Numbered from the stretch's first letter, positions 1-5,626 are shown. The stretch: DNA of 14,219 bases from Jatrophihabitans sp. (GCA_025966255.1 JAOPVG010000188.1:1-14219), one strand, 5' to 3'. Translations and numbers: made by a program. Notes: a model not told the origin generated them from the sequence alone.

Positions 1-1
1 C

Positions 2-373
2 GCGCTGCACGATCGGCTCGACGACGTGCCTGCGGCGCGGGTTGCCGGCAACGTCGGTACCGATCTGATGCAACGCACCCGTCCCGAGCCGATCGGCCCG
101 CTCGCCCAACTCGCGGCCGCCGACGCCCTCGACGACGCGACCCCGGTACGGCTGCGGGCCGGCCTGCGGCTGCACGTCGACCACGACGGCGAGCACGTGC
201 GGCTCGTCCTGCTCGACCGCACCATCGATCTTCCGCGCGCCGCCGCCGATGCGATCAAGACGGTGCTCTCCGGCACCACCTTCACGCCCGCGCAGCTGGC
301 CGGCCTGGACCCGGTTGAGCAGCTGACCGTCAGCCGCCGACTGATCCGCGAGGGCGTGCTCGTCCCCGTTTGA
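2..373 (+). CDS. Cupin (JmjC/Cupin_4-like) protein, C-terminal part, 5' end outside window
   Basis: The frame is open from the first bases of the window (ALHDRLDDVPAARVAG...) and ends at TGA 371-373, so about 123 C-terminal residues are present and the start lies upstream. There is no internal start that would make a sensible complete protein. The pattern 'DATPVRLRAGLRLHVDHDGEHVRLVLLDRTIDLP' followed by a small helical tail ending 'TVSRRLIREGVLVPV' resembles the winged-helix-like C-terminus of actinobacterial cupin_4 / ribosomal-oxygenase-like proteins. That match is from memory and cannot be tested here, because the iron-binding HxD...H cupin core would lie off the left edge. In other actinobacteria such cupin genes often sit next to a sucrase/ferredoxin-like gene, as here. 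Any hydroxylase activity is inference; the reading frame itself is secure. Confidence 0.7.
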   Translation, partial: ALHDRLDDVPAARVAGNVGTDLMQRTRPEPIGPLAQLAAADALDDATPVRLRAGLRLHVDHDGEHVRLVLLDRTIDLPRAAADAIKTVLSGTTFTPAQLAGLDPVEQLTVSRRLIREGVLVPV

Positions 374-384
374 ACAGCCCCGAA

Positions 385-390
385 TAAACT
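385..390 (+). promoter_or_regulatory. Candidate -10 box (TAAACT) for the sucrase/ferredoxin-like gene
   Basis: TAAACT fits the actinobacterial TANNNT -10 pattern and is a rare A/T-rich patch 12 bases after the cupin stop codon. Seven bases downstream is an ATG (398-400), so a transcript could begin at or next to it. No convincing -35 hexamer is seen at the usual distance. A transcript from here would contain a 5-codon frame (MKRAG, 398-415), then the repeat-borne leader frame at 427, then the main gene at 492. Confidence 0.4.
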
Positions 391-425
391 GCCCGGCATG
401 AAACGCGCCGGATGACCCGCCCGGC

Positions 426-490
426 CATGAGCGACGCTTGCGGAGCGACCTGGCGGTATTGCGTCTCCGCATCCTCGAACGCAGTGAGGG
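426..490 (+). repeat. Bipartite repeat element, copy 1
   Basis: The first 23 bases (426-448) are identical to 5548-5570, beginning CATGAGCGACGCTTGC. The last 15 bases (476-490) match 5603-5617 at 13 of 15 positions; the middle differs in sequence and length (27 against 32 bases). The conserved halves are complementary: CGCTTGCG (435-442) can pair with CGCAGTG (480-486) as a 7-bp stem with one bulged T and one G-U pair. Both copies lie immediately before a start codon. Only two copies were seen, so whether this is a genome-wide family is unknown. Confidence 0.75.
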
Positions 491-495
491 CATGA
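427..495 (+). CDS. Possible 22-residue leader frame (MSDACGATWRYC...) overlapping the next start
   Basis: ATG at 427 opens a 22-codon frame whose TGA (493-495) overlaps the ATG (492-494) of the sucrase/ferredoxin-like gene as ATGA, a geometry typical of translational coupling. Its first seven residues, MSDACGA, match a second short frame at 5549, which also ends on the next gene's start. No clear Shine-Dalgarno precedes it. Peptide-level conservation stops after residue 7, because the conserved 3' half of the repeat is read in a different frame in the two copies. The DNA or RNA element may therefore matter more than the peptide. It could also be a non-translated coincidence of the repeat. Confidence 0.3.
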   Translation: MSDACGATWRYCVSASSNAVRA

Positions 496-1403
496 GTAGG
501 CAGCACGTGCCCCACCCGCGCGAGAGCCTCGAGCGCTGCGCCCTGCGCGCTCAACTCCGCGGCGATCCGATGCTGGGCACGGCATTTCCCGCGGCCCGGA
601 TCCTGCTCGTCGAACAACCCGGCCCTTGGGGTCGAGGCGGCCTGCGCGACTCCCGCTTCGACCCCGCGGTCGCGTCCGAGCTCGAGTCCAGAGGAGCGCG
701 GGACGGCGTGCGGGTGCAGGCGATCCGGCGCCCCGGCCGCACGCCGCGCAGCGCCGTACGCCACTGGGCCCTCGCCGACACCCGCGACGGCATCGAGGCG
801 CTCCGGTGGGGGACCTACGACGCCGACGCCGACCTCCTCGACCTGCCGCTCGACGGGTCGATGGGTGACCCGGACCGTGACCCGCTGTTCCTCGTGTGCG
901 CGCACAGCAAGCACGACACCTGCTGCGCGTTGCGGGGACGGCCGGTGGCGTCGGCCATCGCGACGATCCGGCCCGACCGCGTATGGGAGACCAGCCACCT
1001 GGGCGGTGACCGGTTCGCGGCGAACGTGCTGGTGCTGCCGGTCGGCCTGCTCTACGGCCGGGTGCTCCCGTTCGCGGCCGAGGAGTTCGTGGCCGCGGCC
1101 GAGGCCGGCGAGGTGATCGCGGCGCTGCTCCGGGGCCGGGTCGGACTGCCGGCCCCGGCCCAGGCGGCGCTCGCCTTCGCGCACGAGCACCTGGCCCTGC
1201 GGTACCGCCGCGACCTGCAGGTCGTCTCGACGACACCGGTCGAGAACGGGATCGCGAGGGTGCGGCTGCGTGGACCGCACGGGCTGTTCGAGGTGACGGT
1301 CCAGGTCGAGCGCGCCGAGGCATCGGGTCTGACCTGCGCCAATCCCCGACCCAACCAGTACCTGGCCTACCGGCCGATCGCGCTCACTCCGCTCGAGGAG
1401 TGA
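492..1403 (+). CDS. Sucrase/ferredoxin-like (Suc_Fer-like, thioredoxin-like [2Fe-2S]) protein
   Basis: This 303-residue protein has the hallmarks of the Suc_Fer-like / thioredoxin-like ferredoxin family. The block CAHSKHDTCCALRGRPVA has Cys136 and Cys144/145. It is followed by ETSHLGGDRFAANVLVLP (about 166-183), a central hydrophobic strand and a GLLYGRV motif. In the characterised yeast relative Apd1 the cluster is held by two Cys nine residues apart and two His four apart. Here Cys136/Cys145 keep the Cys spacing and His169 is present, but Asp173 occupies the second His position. It is probably a cytoplasmic redox protein; the 'sucrase' name is historical and no sugar activity is implied. 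Start chosen at ATG 492 rather than TTG 438, because the extra N-terminus would be encoded by the repeat element. GAGGG at 486-490 is only one base from ATG, too close for a standard Shine-Dalgarno, which favours coupling to the leader frame. Its 3' end overlaps the convergent TetR gene by 20 bases. Confidence 0.85.
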   Translation: MSRQHVPHPRESLERCALRAQLRGDPMLGTAFPAARILLVEQPGPWGRGGLRDSRFDPAVASELESRGARDGVRVQAIRRPGRTPRSAVRHWALADTRDGIEALRWGTYDADADLLDLPLDGSMGDPDRDPLFLVCAHSKHDTCCALRGRPVASAIATIRPDRVWETSHLGGDRFAANVLVLPVGLLYGRVLPFAAEEFVAAAEAGEVIAALLRGRVGLPAPAQAALAFAHEHLALRYRRDLQVVSTTPVENGIARVRLRGPHGLFEVTVQVERAEASGLTCANPRPNQYLAYRPIALTPLEE

Positions 1404-1404
1404 G
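1383..1404. terminator. Palindrome holding both convergent stop codons (possible bidirectional terminator)
   Basis: The + strand sucrase/ferredoxin-like gene (TGA 1401-1403) and the - strand TetR gene (stop at 1386-1384) end inside one inverted repeat. The arms CTCACTCC and GGAGTGAG are perfectly complementary over 8 bp around a 6-base loop (GCTCGA). Because it is symmetric, the RNA made from either strand would fold into the same hairpin. There is no T-tract on either side, as is common in actinobacteria, so termination is inferred from position and symmetry only. Confidence 0.45.
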
Positions 1405-2004
1405 GAGGCGGCCGGCCAGCTCGACGAGCGGCGCCCGCAATGCGTCCAGCCGGGCGACGTCGTTGGCAACAAAGCGGGCGGTGACCATCGAGATGACGGC
1501 CCCGACGAGCGCCTCGCAGGCGAACCGTCCCGCGGCGTCGGCCACGCCGAAGACGTCGGCGATCCCGTCCACGAACTGCGTCTGCAACTCCAGCCGACGT
1601 CGCATCACGTCCGGCCCGGCGGCGTAGGTCTCGATCAGGAACAGCCGCGCCGTGGCCGGGTCGTCGGCCAGGGCATTCAGGTACGCCGCCAGCAGTCGGT
1701 CGAAGGTCGCCAGTGGTGCACCACCTAGGTCCAGCGCCGCGCTCAGCGTCCGGCCGAGCCGGGCGATGGTGTCCTCGAGCGCAGCGATGAAACAGTCCGG
1801 CTTGGAGGAGAACTGCTGGTAGAAGGTCTCGCGGGACACCCCGGCCCGCTCGACTATCGCGGCCACCGGGGTGCCCACGTACCCGCGCTCGCTCATCGTC
1901 TCGGCCAGCGCCTGCAGGATTCGGGCCCGCTGGGCCCCGACGACGTCGTCGCGGCTGAGGTGGTGTCGCCCCCGCGGCAGCTGGGCGCTTCGGGCGTCGG
2001 TCAC
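1384..2004 (-). CDS. TetR-family transcriptional regulator
   Basis: This 206-residue protein has an N-terminal TetR helix-turn-helix at about residues 25-72: 'ILQALAETMSERGYVGTPVAAIVERAGVS' then 'RETFYQQFSSKPDCFIAAL'. The remainder is an all-helical ligand/dimerisation region without recognisable ligand residues. GTG at 2004 was chosen because it overlaps the preceding CMD-family stop as GTGA, leaves a short tail before the HTH, and the upstream frame merely shadows the CMD gene. It is the last gene of the SDR-CMD-TetR operon, so it would be made with the enzymes it probably controls. The perfect palindrome in the operon promoter (3414-3433) is its most likely operator, giving negative feedback; this link is inference. 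The inducer is unknown. Confidence 0.85.
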   Translation of the reverse strand: MTDARSAQLPRGRHHLSRDDVVGAQRARILQALAETMSERGYVGTPVAAIVERAGVSRETFYQQFSSKPDCFIAALEDTIARLGRTLSAALDLGGAPLATFDRLLAAYLNALADDPATARLFLIETYAAGPDVMRRRLELQTQFVDGIADVFGVADAAGRFACEALVGAVISMVTARFVANDVARLDALRAPLVELAGRLLTPRAE

Positions 2005-2540
2005 CGGACCCGGTCCGGCTCGACGCGCAGGGTGAGCAGGAACGTCGCGAGCAGGTCGTAGTGGCCGACGACGAGCAGGAACTCGACGGCGGTGGCGTCG
2101 TCGAGGTGCGCGCGCAGCTCGATCCAGGTGGCGTCGTCGAGATCCTGGTCGCGCTGCAGGGCATCGACGGCCCGAAGCAGCGTCCGCTCCCGCGGGGACC
2201 AACCCGTCGCGTCCGGACCGGCCTTGACCCGATCGACATCCGGCGCAGTCACCCCGGCCCGCCGACCGAGGCGGACGTGATGCTCGAACTCGTAGGCGCA
2301 CCCGCGCAGGTGCGCGACGCGCAGGATGACGAGCTCGGTCTCGCGCCGGGGCAGCGTGCCGCCGGGCATCAGCCGACCGGCGAACCGCAACCAACTGCGG
2401 AACAGCTTGCGCTGCCGGCCCATCGTCAGGAACAGGTTCGGCGGATTGGTGCGGGCGACGAGCCCGGCGGCCCGGGCGATCGACCAAGCCAACAGCCCGA
2501 TGTCCGACCGGGTACCGGGCGCGATTCGCGGGGCGCTCAT
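2001..2540 (-). CDS. Carboxymuconolactone decarboxylase (CMD/AhpD-like) family protein
   Basis: This 179-residue, mostly helical protein carries the CMD-family core 'LPRRETELVILRVAHLRGCAYEFEHHVRLGRRAGV' at about residues 63-97. Conserved Cys81, Glu84 and His88 form the C-x-x-E-x-x-x-H pattern. The second Cys of the AhpD-type CxxC pair is absent, so a peroxidase-type CxxC mechanism is not supported; many actinobacterial CMD proteins of this type have no known substrate. ATG at 2540 overlaps the SDR stop as ATGA, and the stop overlaps the TetR GTG, so the three genes should be translated together. A role in oxidising or detoxifying a small molecule with the SDR is plausible but inferred from neighbourhood only. 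Confidence 0.8.
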   Translation of the reverse strand: MSAPRIAPGTRSDIGLLAWSIARAAGLVARTNPPNLFLTMGRQRKLFRSWLRFAGRLMPGGTLPRRETELVILRVAHLRGCAYEFEHHVRLGRRAGVTAPDVDRVKAGPDATGWSPRERTLLRAVDALQRDQDLDDATWIELRAHLDDATAVEFLLVVGHYDLLATFLLTLRVEPDRVR

Positions 2541-3397
2541 GCCGCGGCCCGCGAAGTCGTCGCCGGCGAAAGCGCGCGGCGCATGGCCCGGTTCAGGCCG
2601 CGCATCAGGGCGACGTAGACCGGTGGACAGATCCGCTGCAGCAGGTGGATCGCCTGGATGTCACGGGACGTGTAAACCAGGTAGCGGTTGCGGTACACGC
2701 CGCGCAGGATCGCCGTGGCCGCCTGCTCGGGGGTGACGGCCCGGCGGCGGAAGTGGGATTGCATGCGGGTGAAGGCGCGGCCGGTCTGATCCACTCCGGC
2801 GATCTCGACGGTGTCGGTGAGCGGGGTCCGAACCCCGCCGGGGCAGACGAGGCTGACGCCGATGCCGTGTTCGCGCAGGTCGAAGCGGAGCACCTCCGAC
2901 ACCCCGCGCAAGCCGAACTTGCTGGCGCTGTACGCGGCATGCCACGGCAGCCCGATCAGGCCGGCGGCCGAGGACACGTTGACGAGATGCCCGCCGCGCC
3001 GGGCCGCGATCATCGCGGGCAGGAAGGACGCGATGACATGGATCGGACCCATCAGGTTCACCTCCACCATCGAGCGCCAGTGGCGGTGCTCGAGGCGATC
3101 GACCGTTCCCCAGGCCGAGATCCCGGCGATGTTCATGACGACGTCGACGCTGCCACCGTGGGCGTGCACTGCCGCGGCCAGTGACTGGACCTGGGCGAGG
3201 TCGGAGACGTCTGCGGCGGACGCCAACCCGACCTGCCCGCCGGCCGCCTCGATCGTGGCCACGGTGGCGGCGAGCGGTTCCGCATTGCGGTCGGTGAGGT
3301 AGAGGATCGCGCCCTCGCGCGCGGCCCCGACCGCGGTGGCCCGGCCGATACCGCTCGCCGCCCCCGTGATCAACACCCGTTTCCCGTCGAGCCGCAT
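2537..3397 (-). CDS. SDR-family NAD(P)-dependent oxidoreductase (classical type)
   Basis: This 286-residue short-chain dehydrogenase/reductase shows the full classical motif set. The cofactor glycine motif TGAASGIG is at residues 11-18. An acidic Asp36 after the second strand favours NAD over NADP. NIAG is at 89-92, Asn114 is present, and the catalytic Ser143, Tyr156 and Lys160 lie in VNVSSAAG and YSASK. A CPGGVRTPL segment follows. The about 50-residue C-terminal extension is basic with a hydrophobic stretch (IHLLQRICPPVYVALMRGL), which could touch the membrane or a partner. It is the first gene of the operon, expressed from the promoter at 3406-3435. The -10 box ends about 8 bases before the ATG and no Shine-Dalgarno is seen, so its mRNA is probably leaderless or nearly so. 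The substrate cannot be told from sequence. Confidence 0.9.
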   Translation of the reverse strand: MRLDGKRVLITGAASGIGRATAVGAAREGAILYLTDRNAEPLAATVATIEAAGGQVGLASAADVSDLAQVQSLAAAVHAHGGSVDVVMNIAGISAWGTVDRLEHRHWRSMVEVNLMGPIHVIASFLPAMIAARRGGHLVNVSSAAGLIGLPWHAAYSASKFGLRGVSEVLRFDLREHGIGVSLVCPGGVRTPLTDTVEIAGVDQTGRAFTRMQSHFRRRAVTPEQAATAILRGVYRNRYLVYTSRDIQAIHLLQRICPPVYVALMRGLNRAMRRALSPATTSRAAA

Positions 3398-3405
3398 GAC
3401 CAGGA

Positions 3406-3435
3406 AAGCTATCGACGAACAGCAGTGTTCGTCAA
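3406..3435 (-). promoter_or_regulatory. Sigma70-type promoter of the SDR-CMD-TetR operon
   Basis: Read on the - strand, TTGACG (3435-3430) and TAGCTT (3411-3406) are separated by 18 bases, a good match to the housekeeping -35/-10 consensus. A start point about 7 bases downstream falls at about 3399-3397, on or next to the SDR ATG (3397). This is the best-formed promoter in the window and separates the operon from the upstream ppa gene. Confidence 0.65.
3414..3433. promoter_or_regulatory. 20-bp perfect inverted repeat, candidate TetR operator
   Basis: The arms GACGAACA and TGTTCGTC are perfectly complementary over 8 bp around a 4-base centre (GCAG). The palindrome overlaps four bases of the -35 box and fills most of the spacer, so a bound repressor dimer would block RNA polymerase. 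Size and symmetry fit TetR-family operators, and the operon's own third gene encodes a TetR protein. No second copy was noticed in the window. The pairing of this site with that regulator is inference. Confidence 0.6.
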
Positions 3436-3472
3436 TGCGGGGATCCGCCTCTCAGCGAAGGGAGCAGCAGGT

Positions 3473-3976
3473 TCAGGATTCGCTGTGCTCCGACTGGGCG
3501 GCGGCCCGCTGGTAGGACTGGGCGATCTCGGCCTCGGCCTCGGCTCGGCCGACCCAGTTGGCGCCTTCGACGCTCTTGCCCGGTTCGAGTTCCTTGTAGA
3601 CCTCGAAGAAGTGCTGGATCTCGAGCCGGTCGAACTCGGGGACGTGGTGGATGTCGCGCAGATGCTCAAGGCGGGGATCGGCCACGGGAACGGCCAGGAC
3701 CTTGTCGTCGCCGCCCTTCTCGTCGGTCATCCGGAACATGCCAATCGCCCGGCAGCGGACGAGGACGCCGGGGAACAGCGGATCACCGTGAATGAGGACG
3801 AGGGCATCCAGCGGATCGTCGTCCTCGCCGAGCGTGTTCTCGATGAAGCCGTAGTCCGCCGGGTACTGGGTCGAGGTGAACAGCGTGCGGTCGAGGCGCA
3901 TGCGGCCGGAGCGGTGGTCGACCTCGTACTTGTTCTTGCTCCCCCGCGGGATCTCGATCAGGACGTCGAACTCCAC
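3473..3976 (-). CDS. ppa: Inorganic pyrophosphatase (family I, soluble)
   Basis: It hydrolyses pyrophosphate to phosphate in the cytoplasm and so pulls biosynthetic reactions forward. The 167-residue length is typical of prokaryotic family I enzymes. Visible active-site elements are Glu8 in [12 protein letters not shown] (16-20), YPADYGFI (38-45), the signature [11 protein letters not shown] with Asp52, Asp54 and Asp57, and Asp85/Asp90/Lys92 in TDEKGGDDK. The acidic, low-complexity C-terminus ([22 protein letters not shown]) is common in actinobacterial homologues. The start is GTG 3976, with the strong Shine-Dalgarno GAGGGAG 8 bases upstream. It is divergent from dacB, an arrangement known from M. 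tuberculosis. A 75-base gap with its own promoter separates it from the SDR gene. Confidence 0.97.
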   Translation of the reverse strand: MEFDVLIEIPRGSKNKYEVDHRSGRMRLDRTLFTSTQYPADYGFIENTLGEDDDPLDALVLIHGDPLFPGVLVRCRAIGMFRMTDEKGGDDKVLAVPVADPRLEHLRDIHHVPEFDRLEIQHFFEVYKELEPGKSVEGANWVGRAEAEAEIAQSYQRAAAQSEHSES

Positions 3977-3984
3977 GGCGGTGG

Positions 3985-3991
3985 CTCCCTC
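3985..3991 (-). promoter_or_regulatory. Ribosome binding site of ppa (GAGGGAG)
   Basis: On the - strand GAGGGAG lies 8 bases before the GTG at 3976 and decides that start. It contrasts with the neighbouring SDR and dacB genes, which lack a recognisable Shine-Dalgarno. Confidence 0.6.
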
Positions 3992-4005
3992 GGTTGGGTG
4001 CAGAT

Positions 4006-4033
4006 TTGGGTCAGGTTGGGCTTGGCTTAGTCT
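4006..4033 (+). promoter_or_regulatory. Candidate dacB promoter
   Basis: TTGGGT (4006-4011) and TAGTCT (4028-4033) are 16 bases apart. The expected start point near 4040 is two bases before the ATG at 4042, so the mRNA would be almost leaderless, and no Shine-Dalgarno is visible. It lies in the 65-base divergent ppa/dacB region. Confidence 0.5.
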
Positions 4034-4041
4034 GACGCATC

Positions 4042-5424
4042 ATGGGGTCGTCTCGCGTACGTACTGCGGGGTTGGTCGGCCTCGTGGTCGTCCTCGCGGC
4101 CGGCGCGGGCATCGGGGGCTACGCCGAAACGCACGCCCTTCGCGCCGCAGACACCGCGAAGAGCAGCAGCTCTCCCGCCTCGACGCCGGCCGCGTACGCC
4201 GCCGCCGGCTCCACGCCCAGTCCCGTCGCGAGCGGCAGCGCCGGCGCAGCGCCCCGCCCGGCGGCCGTGGCCCAGGTGCTCGCGCCCGGACTGAGCGCGC
4301 CCGGTCTGGGCCAGCAGCTGCGGGCACGGGTGGTGGATGTCCGCTCCGGGACGGTGCTGTACGACCGGGGCGGCGCTGCGGCCGCTCCCCCGGCCTCGAC
4401 GGCGAAGGTGGTCACTGCCGCGGCACTGTTCGCCGTCCGCAAGCCCACCGACCGCATCACCACGTCGGTCGTCGCCGGCCGCGGCGGCGCGATCGTGCTG
4501 GTCGGCGCCGGTGACCCCACCCTCACGGCGGCGGCGAAGGGCGCGTCCGGCGCGTATCCCGGCGCCGCGCGGATCACCGACCTCGCCGCGCAACTGCGGG
4601 CCAAGAACGTGCGAGCAACCCAGATCGTGGTCGACGATTCGCTGTTCAGCGGGCCAACCATCTCGCCGAACTGGGCGCCCGAGGACGTGCCCAGTACCTA
4701 CGCCTCAGCGATCACGGCCGTGCTGGCCGATGGCGGCCGGGCCGCACCGGGCGACGCCGTCCGCAGCGCCCAGCCCGACCTGCCGGCCGCACACGCCCTC
4801 GCGGCGGCGCTGGGCAACCCGGGCCTGCCGGTGTCCCGAGCCAAGGCGCCCACCGGCGCCGCGGTCCTGGCGCGGGTCGAATCGGCACCGTTGGCGACGC
4901 TCGTCGAGCAGATGCTGCAGACCTCGGACAACGTCATCGCCGAATGCCTGGCCCGGCAGGTCGCACTCGCCGAGCACACCCCGGCGTCGTTTGCCGGTGC
5001 CGCCGCGGCGGTTCGGGTGGTCGTGCGCCGCCTCGGGACCGACCCGGGACCGGGCCTGCTCGACGGCAGCGGGCTGGCGGCGGGCGACCGGGTGAGCCCG
5101 GCCGCGCTCGCCGGAGTGTTGCGGACCGTGTCCGCGTCATCGGCCCCGGCGTTGCACTCCGTGGCCAGCGCGCTGCCGGTCGCGGCCTGGTCGGGCACGC
5201 TGGCCAGCCGGTACAGGGGCAGCTCGACCCAGGCCGGTGCGGGGGTGATCCGGGCCAAGACCGGCACGTTGACCGGCGTCTCGTCGCTGGTCGGGCTCGT
5301 CCACGACCGGGACGGCCGGCTGCTCGCATTCGCCTTCATCGCCGATCGGACGGGGGCGACCCCCGCCGCGGAAGCCGCGCTCGACGTGCTCGCCGCCCGG
5401 CTCGCGGGCTGCGGCTGCCGCTGA
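4042..5424 (+). CDS. dacB: D-alanyl-D-alanine carboxypeptidase/endopeptidase, PBP4 (DacB) type
   Basis: This low-molecular-weight class C penicillin-binding protein trims or cleaves peptidoglycan stem peptides outside the membrane. Of 460 residues, positions about 10-28 (GLVGLVVVLAAGAGIGGYA) form a signal peptide or membrane anchor, followed by an Ala/Ser/Pro linker to about 80. The penicilloyl-serine motifs are all present: STAK at 119-122, SDN at 295-297 and KTGT at 406-409. The long stretch between the first two motifs is the extra domain characteristic of PBP4 enzymes. The protein ends with a Cys-Gly-Cys-Arg tail (457-460), unusual for an exported protein. Start ATG 4042 follows a candidate promoter directly. 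A GC-rich inverted repeat 4 bases after the stop may end the transcript. The order dacB-metalloprotease-tilS-hpt is conserved in actinobacteria. Confidence 0.93.
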   Translation: MGSSRVRTAGLVGLVVVLAAGAGIGGYAETHALRAADTAKSSSSPASTPAAYAAAGSTPSPVASGSAGAAPRPAAVAQVLAPGLSAPGLGQQLRARVVDVRSGTVLYDRGGAAAAPPASTAKVVTAAALFAVRKPTDRITTSVVAGRGGAIVLVGAGDPTLTAAAKGASGAYPGAARITDLAAQLRAKNVRATQIVVDDSLFSGPTISPNWAPEDVPSTYASAITAVLADGGRAAPGDAVRSAQPDLPAAHALAAALGNPGLPVSRAKAPTGAAVLARVESAPLATLVEQMLQTSDNVIAECLARQVALAEHTPASFAGAAAAVRVVVRRLGTDPGPGLLDGSGLAAGDRVSPAALAGVLRTVSASSAPALHSVASALPVAAWSGTLASRYRGSSTQAGAGVIRAKTGTLTGVSSLVGLVHDRDGRLLAFAFIADRTGATPAAEAALDVLAARLAGCGCR

Positions 5425-5427
5425 TCC

Positions 5428-5444
5428 CGCGCCGCCGCGGCGCG
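5428..5444 (+). terminator. GC-rich hairpin after dacB
   Basis: CGCGCCGC and GCGGCGCG are perfect 8-bp arms around a single central base, starting 4 bases after the dacB stop. In RNA, some inner pairs would open to form the loop. There is no U-tract, which is usual for proposed actinobacterial terminators, so function is inferred from placement. Confidence 0.5.
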
Positions 5445-5535
5445 ACAAGGGCAAGCAGTCGATCAGCTACCAGGGTTTGGATAGGCGTCAGCTGAGCCGG
5501 CCCTCGCGCTCCCGGCAGATCGGTCCGGCGGTCGG

Positions 5536-5541
5536 TAGCGT
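5536..5541 (+). promoter_or_regulatory. Candidate -10 box (TAGCGT) upstream of repeat copy 2
   Basis: TAGCGT fits TANNNT and ends 7 bases before the ATG at 5549. A transcript would therefore begin at, or a base before, the MSDACGA leader frame without a Shine-Dalgarno. No good -35 was found. It would drive the metalloprotease-tilS-hpt genes. Confidence 0.4.
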
Positions 5542-5547
5542 GTATGT

Positions 5548-5617
5548 CATGAGCGACGCTTGCGGAGCGAATCGGGACTGCACGGTCCGCGGAGCCCCAC
5601 CCCGAGCGCAGCGAGGG
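5548..5617 (+). repeat. Bipartite repeat element, copy 2
   Basis: Bases 5548-5570 are identical to 426-448, and 5603-5617 match 476-490 at 13 of 15 positions. CGCTTGCG (5557-5564) can pair with CGCAGCG (5607-5613), with the same bulged T as in copy 1. In copy 1 the one change in this arm is C to T, which keeps a G-U pair. The element ends five bases before the GTG of the metalloprotease gene. Confidence 0.75.
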
Positions 5618-5626
5618 CCCTCGTGA
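5549..5626 (+). CDS. Possible 25-residue leader frame (MSDACGANRDC...) overlapping the metalloprotease start
   Basis: ATG 5549 opens a 25-codon frame ending at TGA 5624-5626, which overlaps the GTG (5623-5625) of the downstream gene as GTGA. The first seven residues are the same as in the frame at 427, and both have a second Cys at residue 11 or 12. A -10-like box seven bases upstream suggests it could be read from a leaderless transcript. Translation through it would melt the 12-bp palindrome at 5612-5623 that covers the next start. It may instead be only a by-product of the repeat. Confidence 0.3.
   Translation: MSDACGANRDCTVRGAPPRAQRGPS
5612..5623 (+). repeat. 12-bp perfect palindrome at the metalloprotease start codon
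   Basis: CGAGGGCCCTCG is self-complementary; its last base is the G of the GTG start at 5623. It also includes GAGGG, the only Shine-Dalgarno-like bases nearby. If this pairs in RNA it would hide the initiation region unless ribosomes arrive from the leader frame. A larger inverted repeat, ATGAGCGA (5549-5556) with TCGCTCAT (5629-5636), brackets it. Confidence 0.5.

Noticed and set aside
398..415. Five-codon frame MKRAG just after the TAAACT box
   Set aside because: Too short to support as a gene. It may be an accident of an ATG near the predicted transcription start, although its leaderless position was noted.
438..491. TTG at 438 as start of the sucrase/ferredoxin-like protein (and TTG 5560 for the metalloprotease)
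   Set aside because: Both extensions are encoded by the same repeat element in front of two unrelated proteins, and neither matches the expected family N-terminus. ATG 492 and GTG 5623 fit better.
330..1472. 380-codon minus-strand frame across the cupin end and the sucrase/ferredoxin-like gene
   Set aside because: Spans two plus-strand genes and their junction, with a composition typical of antisense GC-rich frames.
1384..2487. Longer TetR reading frame starting at 2487
   Set aside because: The added N-terminus is a shadow of the CMD-family gene. The TetR DNA-binding domain begins soon after GTG 2004, which overlaps the upstream stop.
3436..3472. Terminator after ppa
   Set aside because: Only a 4-bp stem (GCGG/CCGC) is visible near 3437-3448; too weak to annotate.
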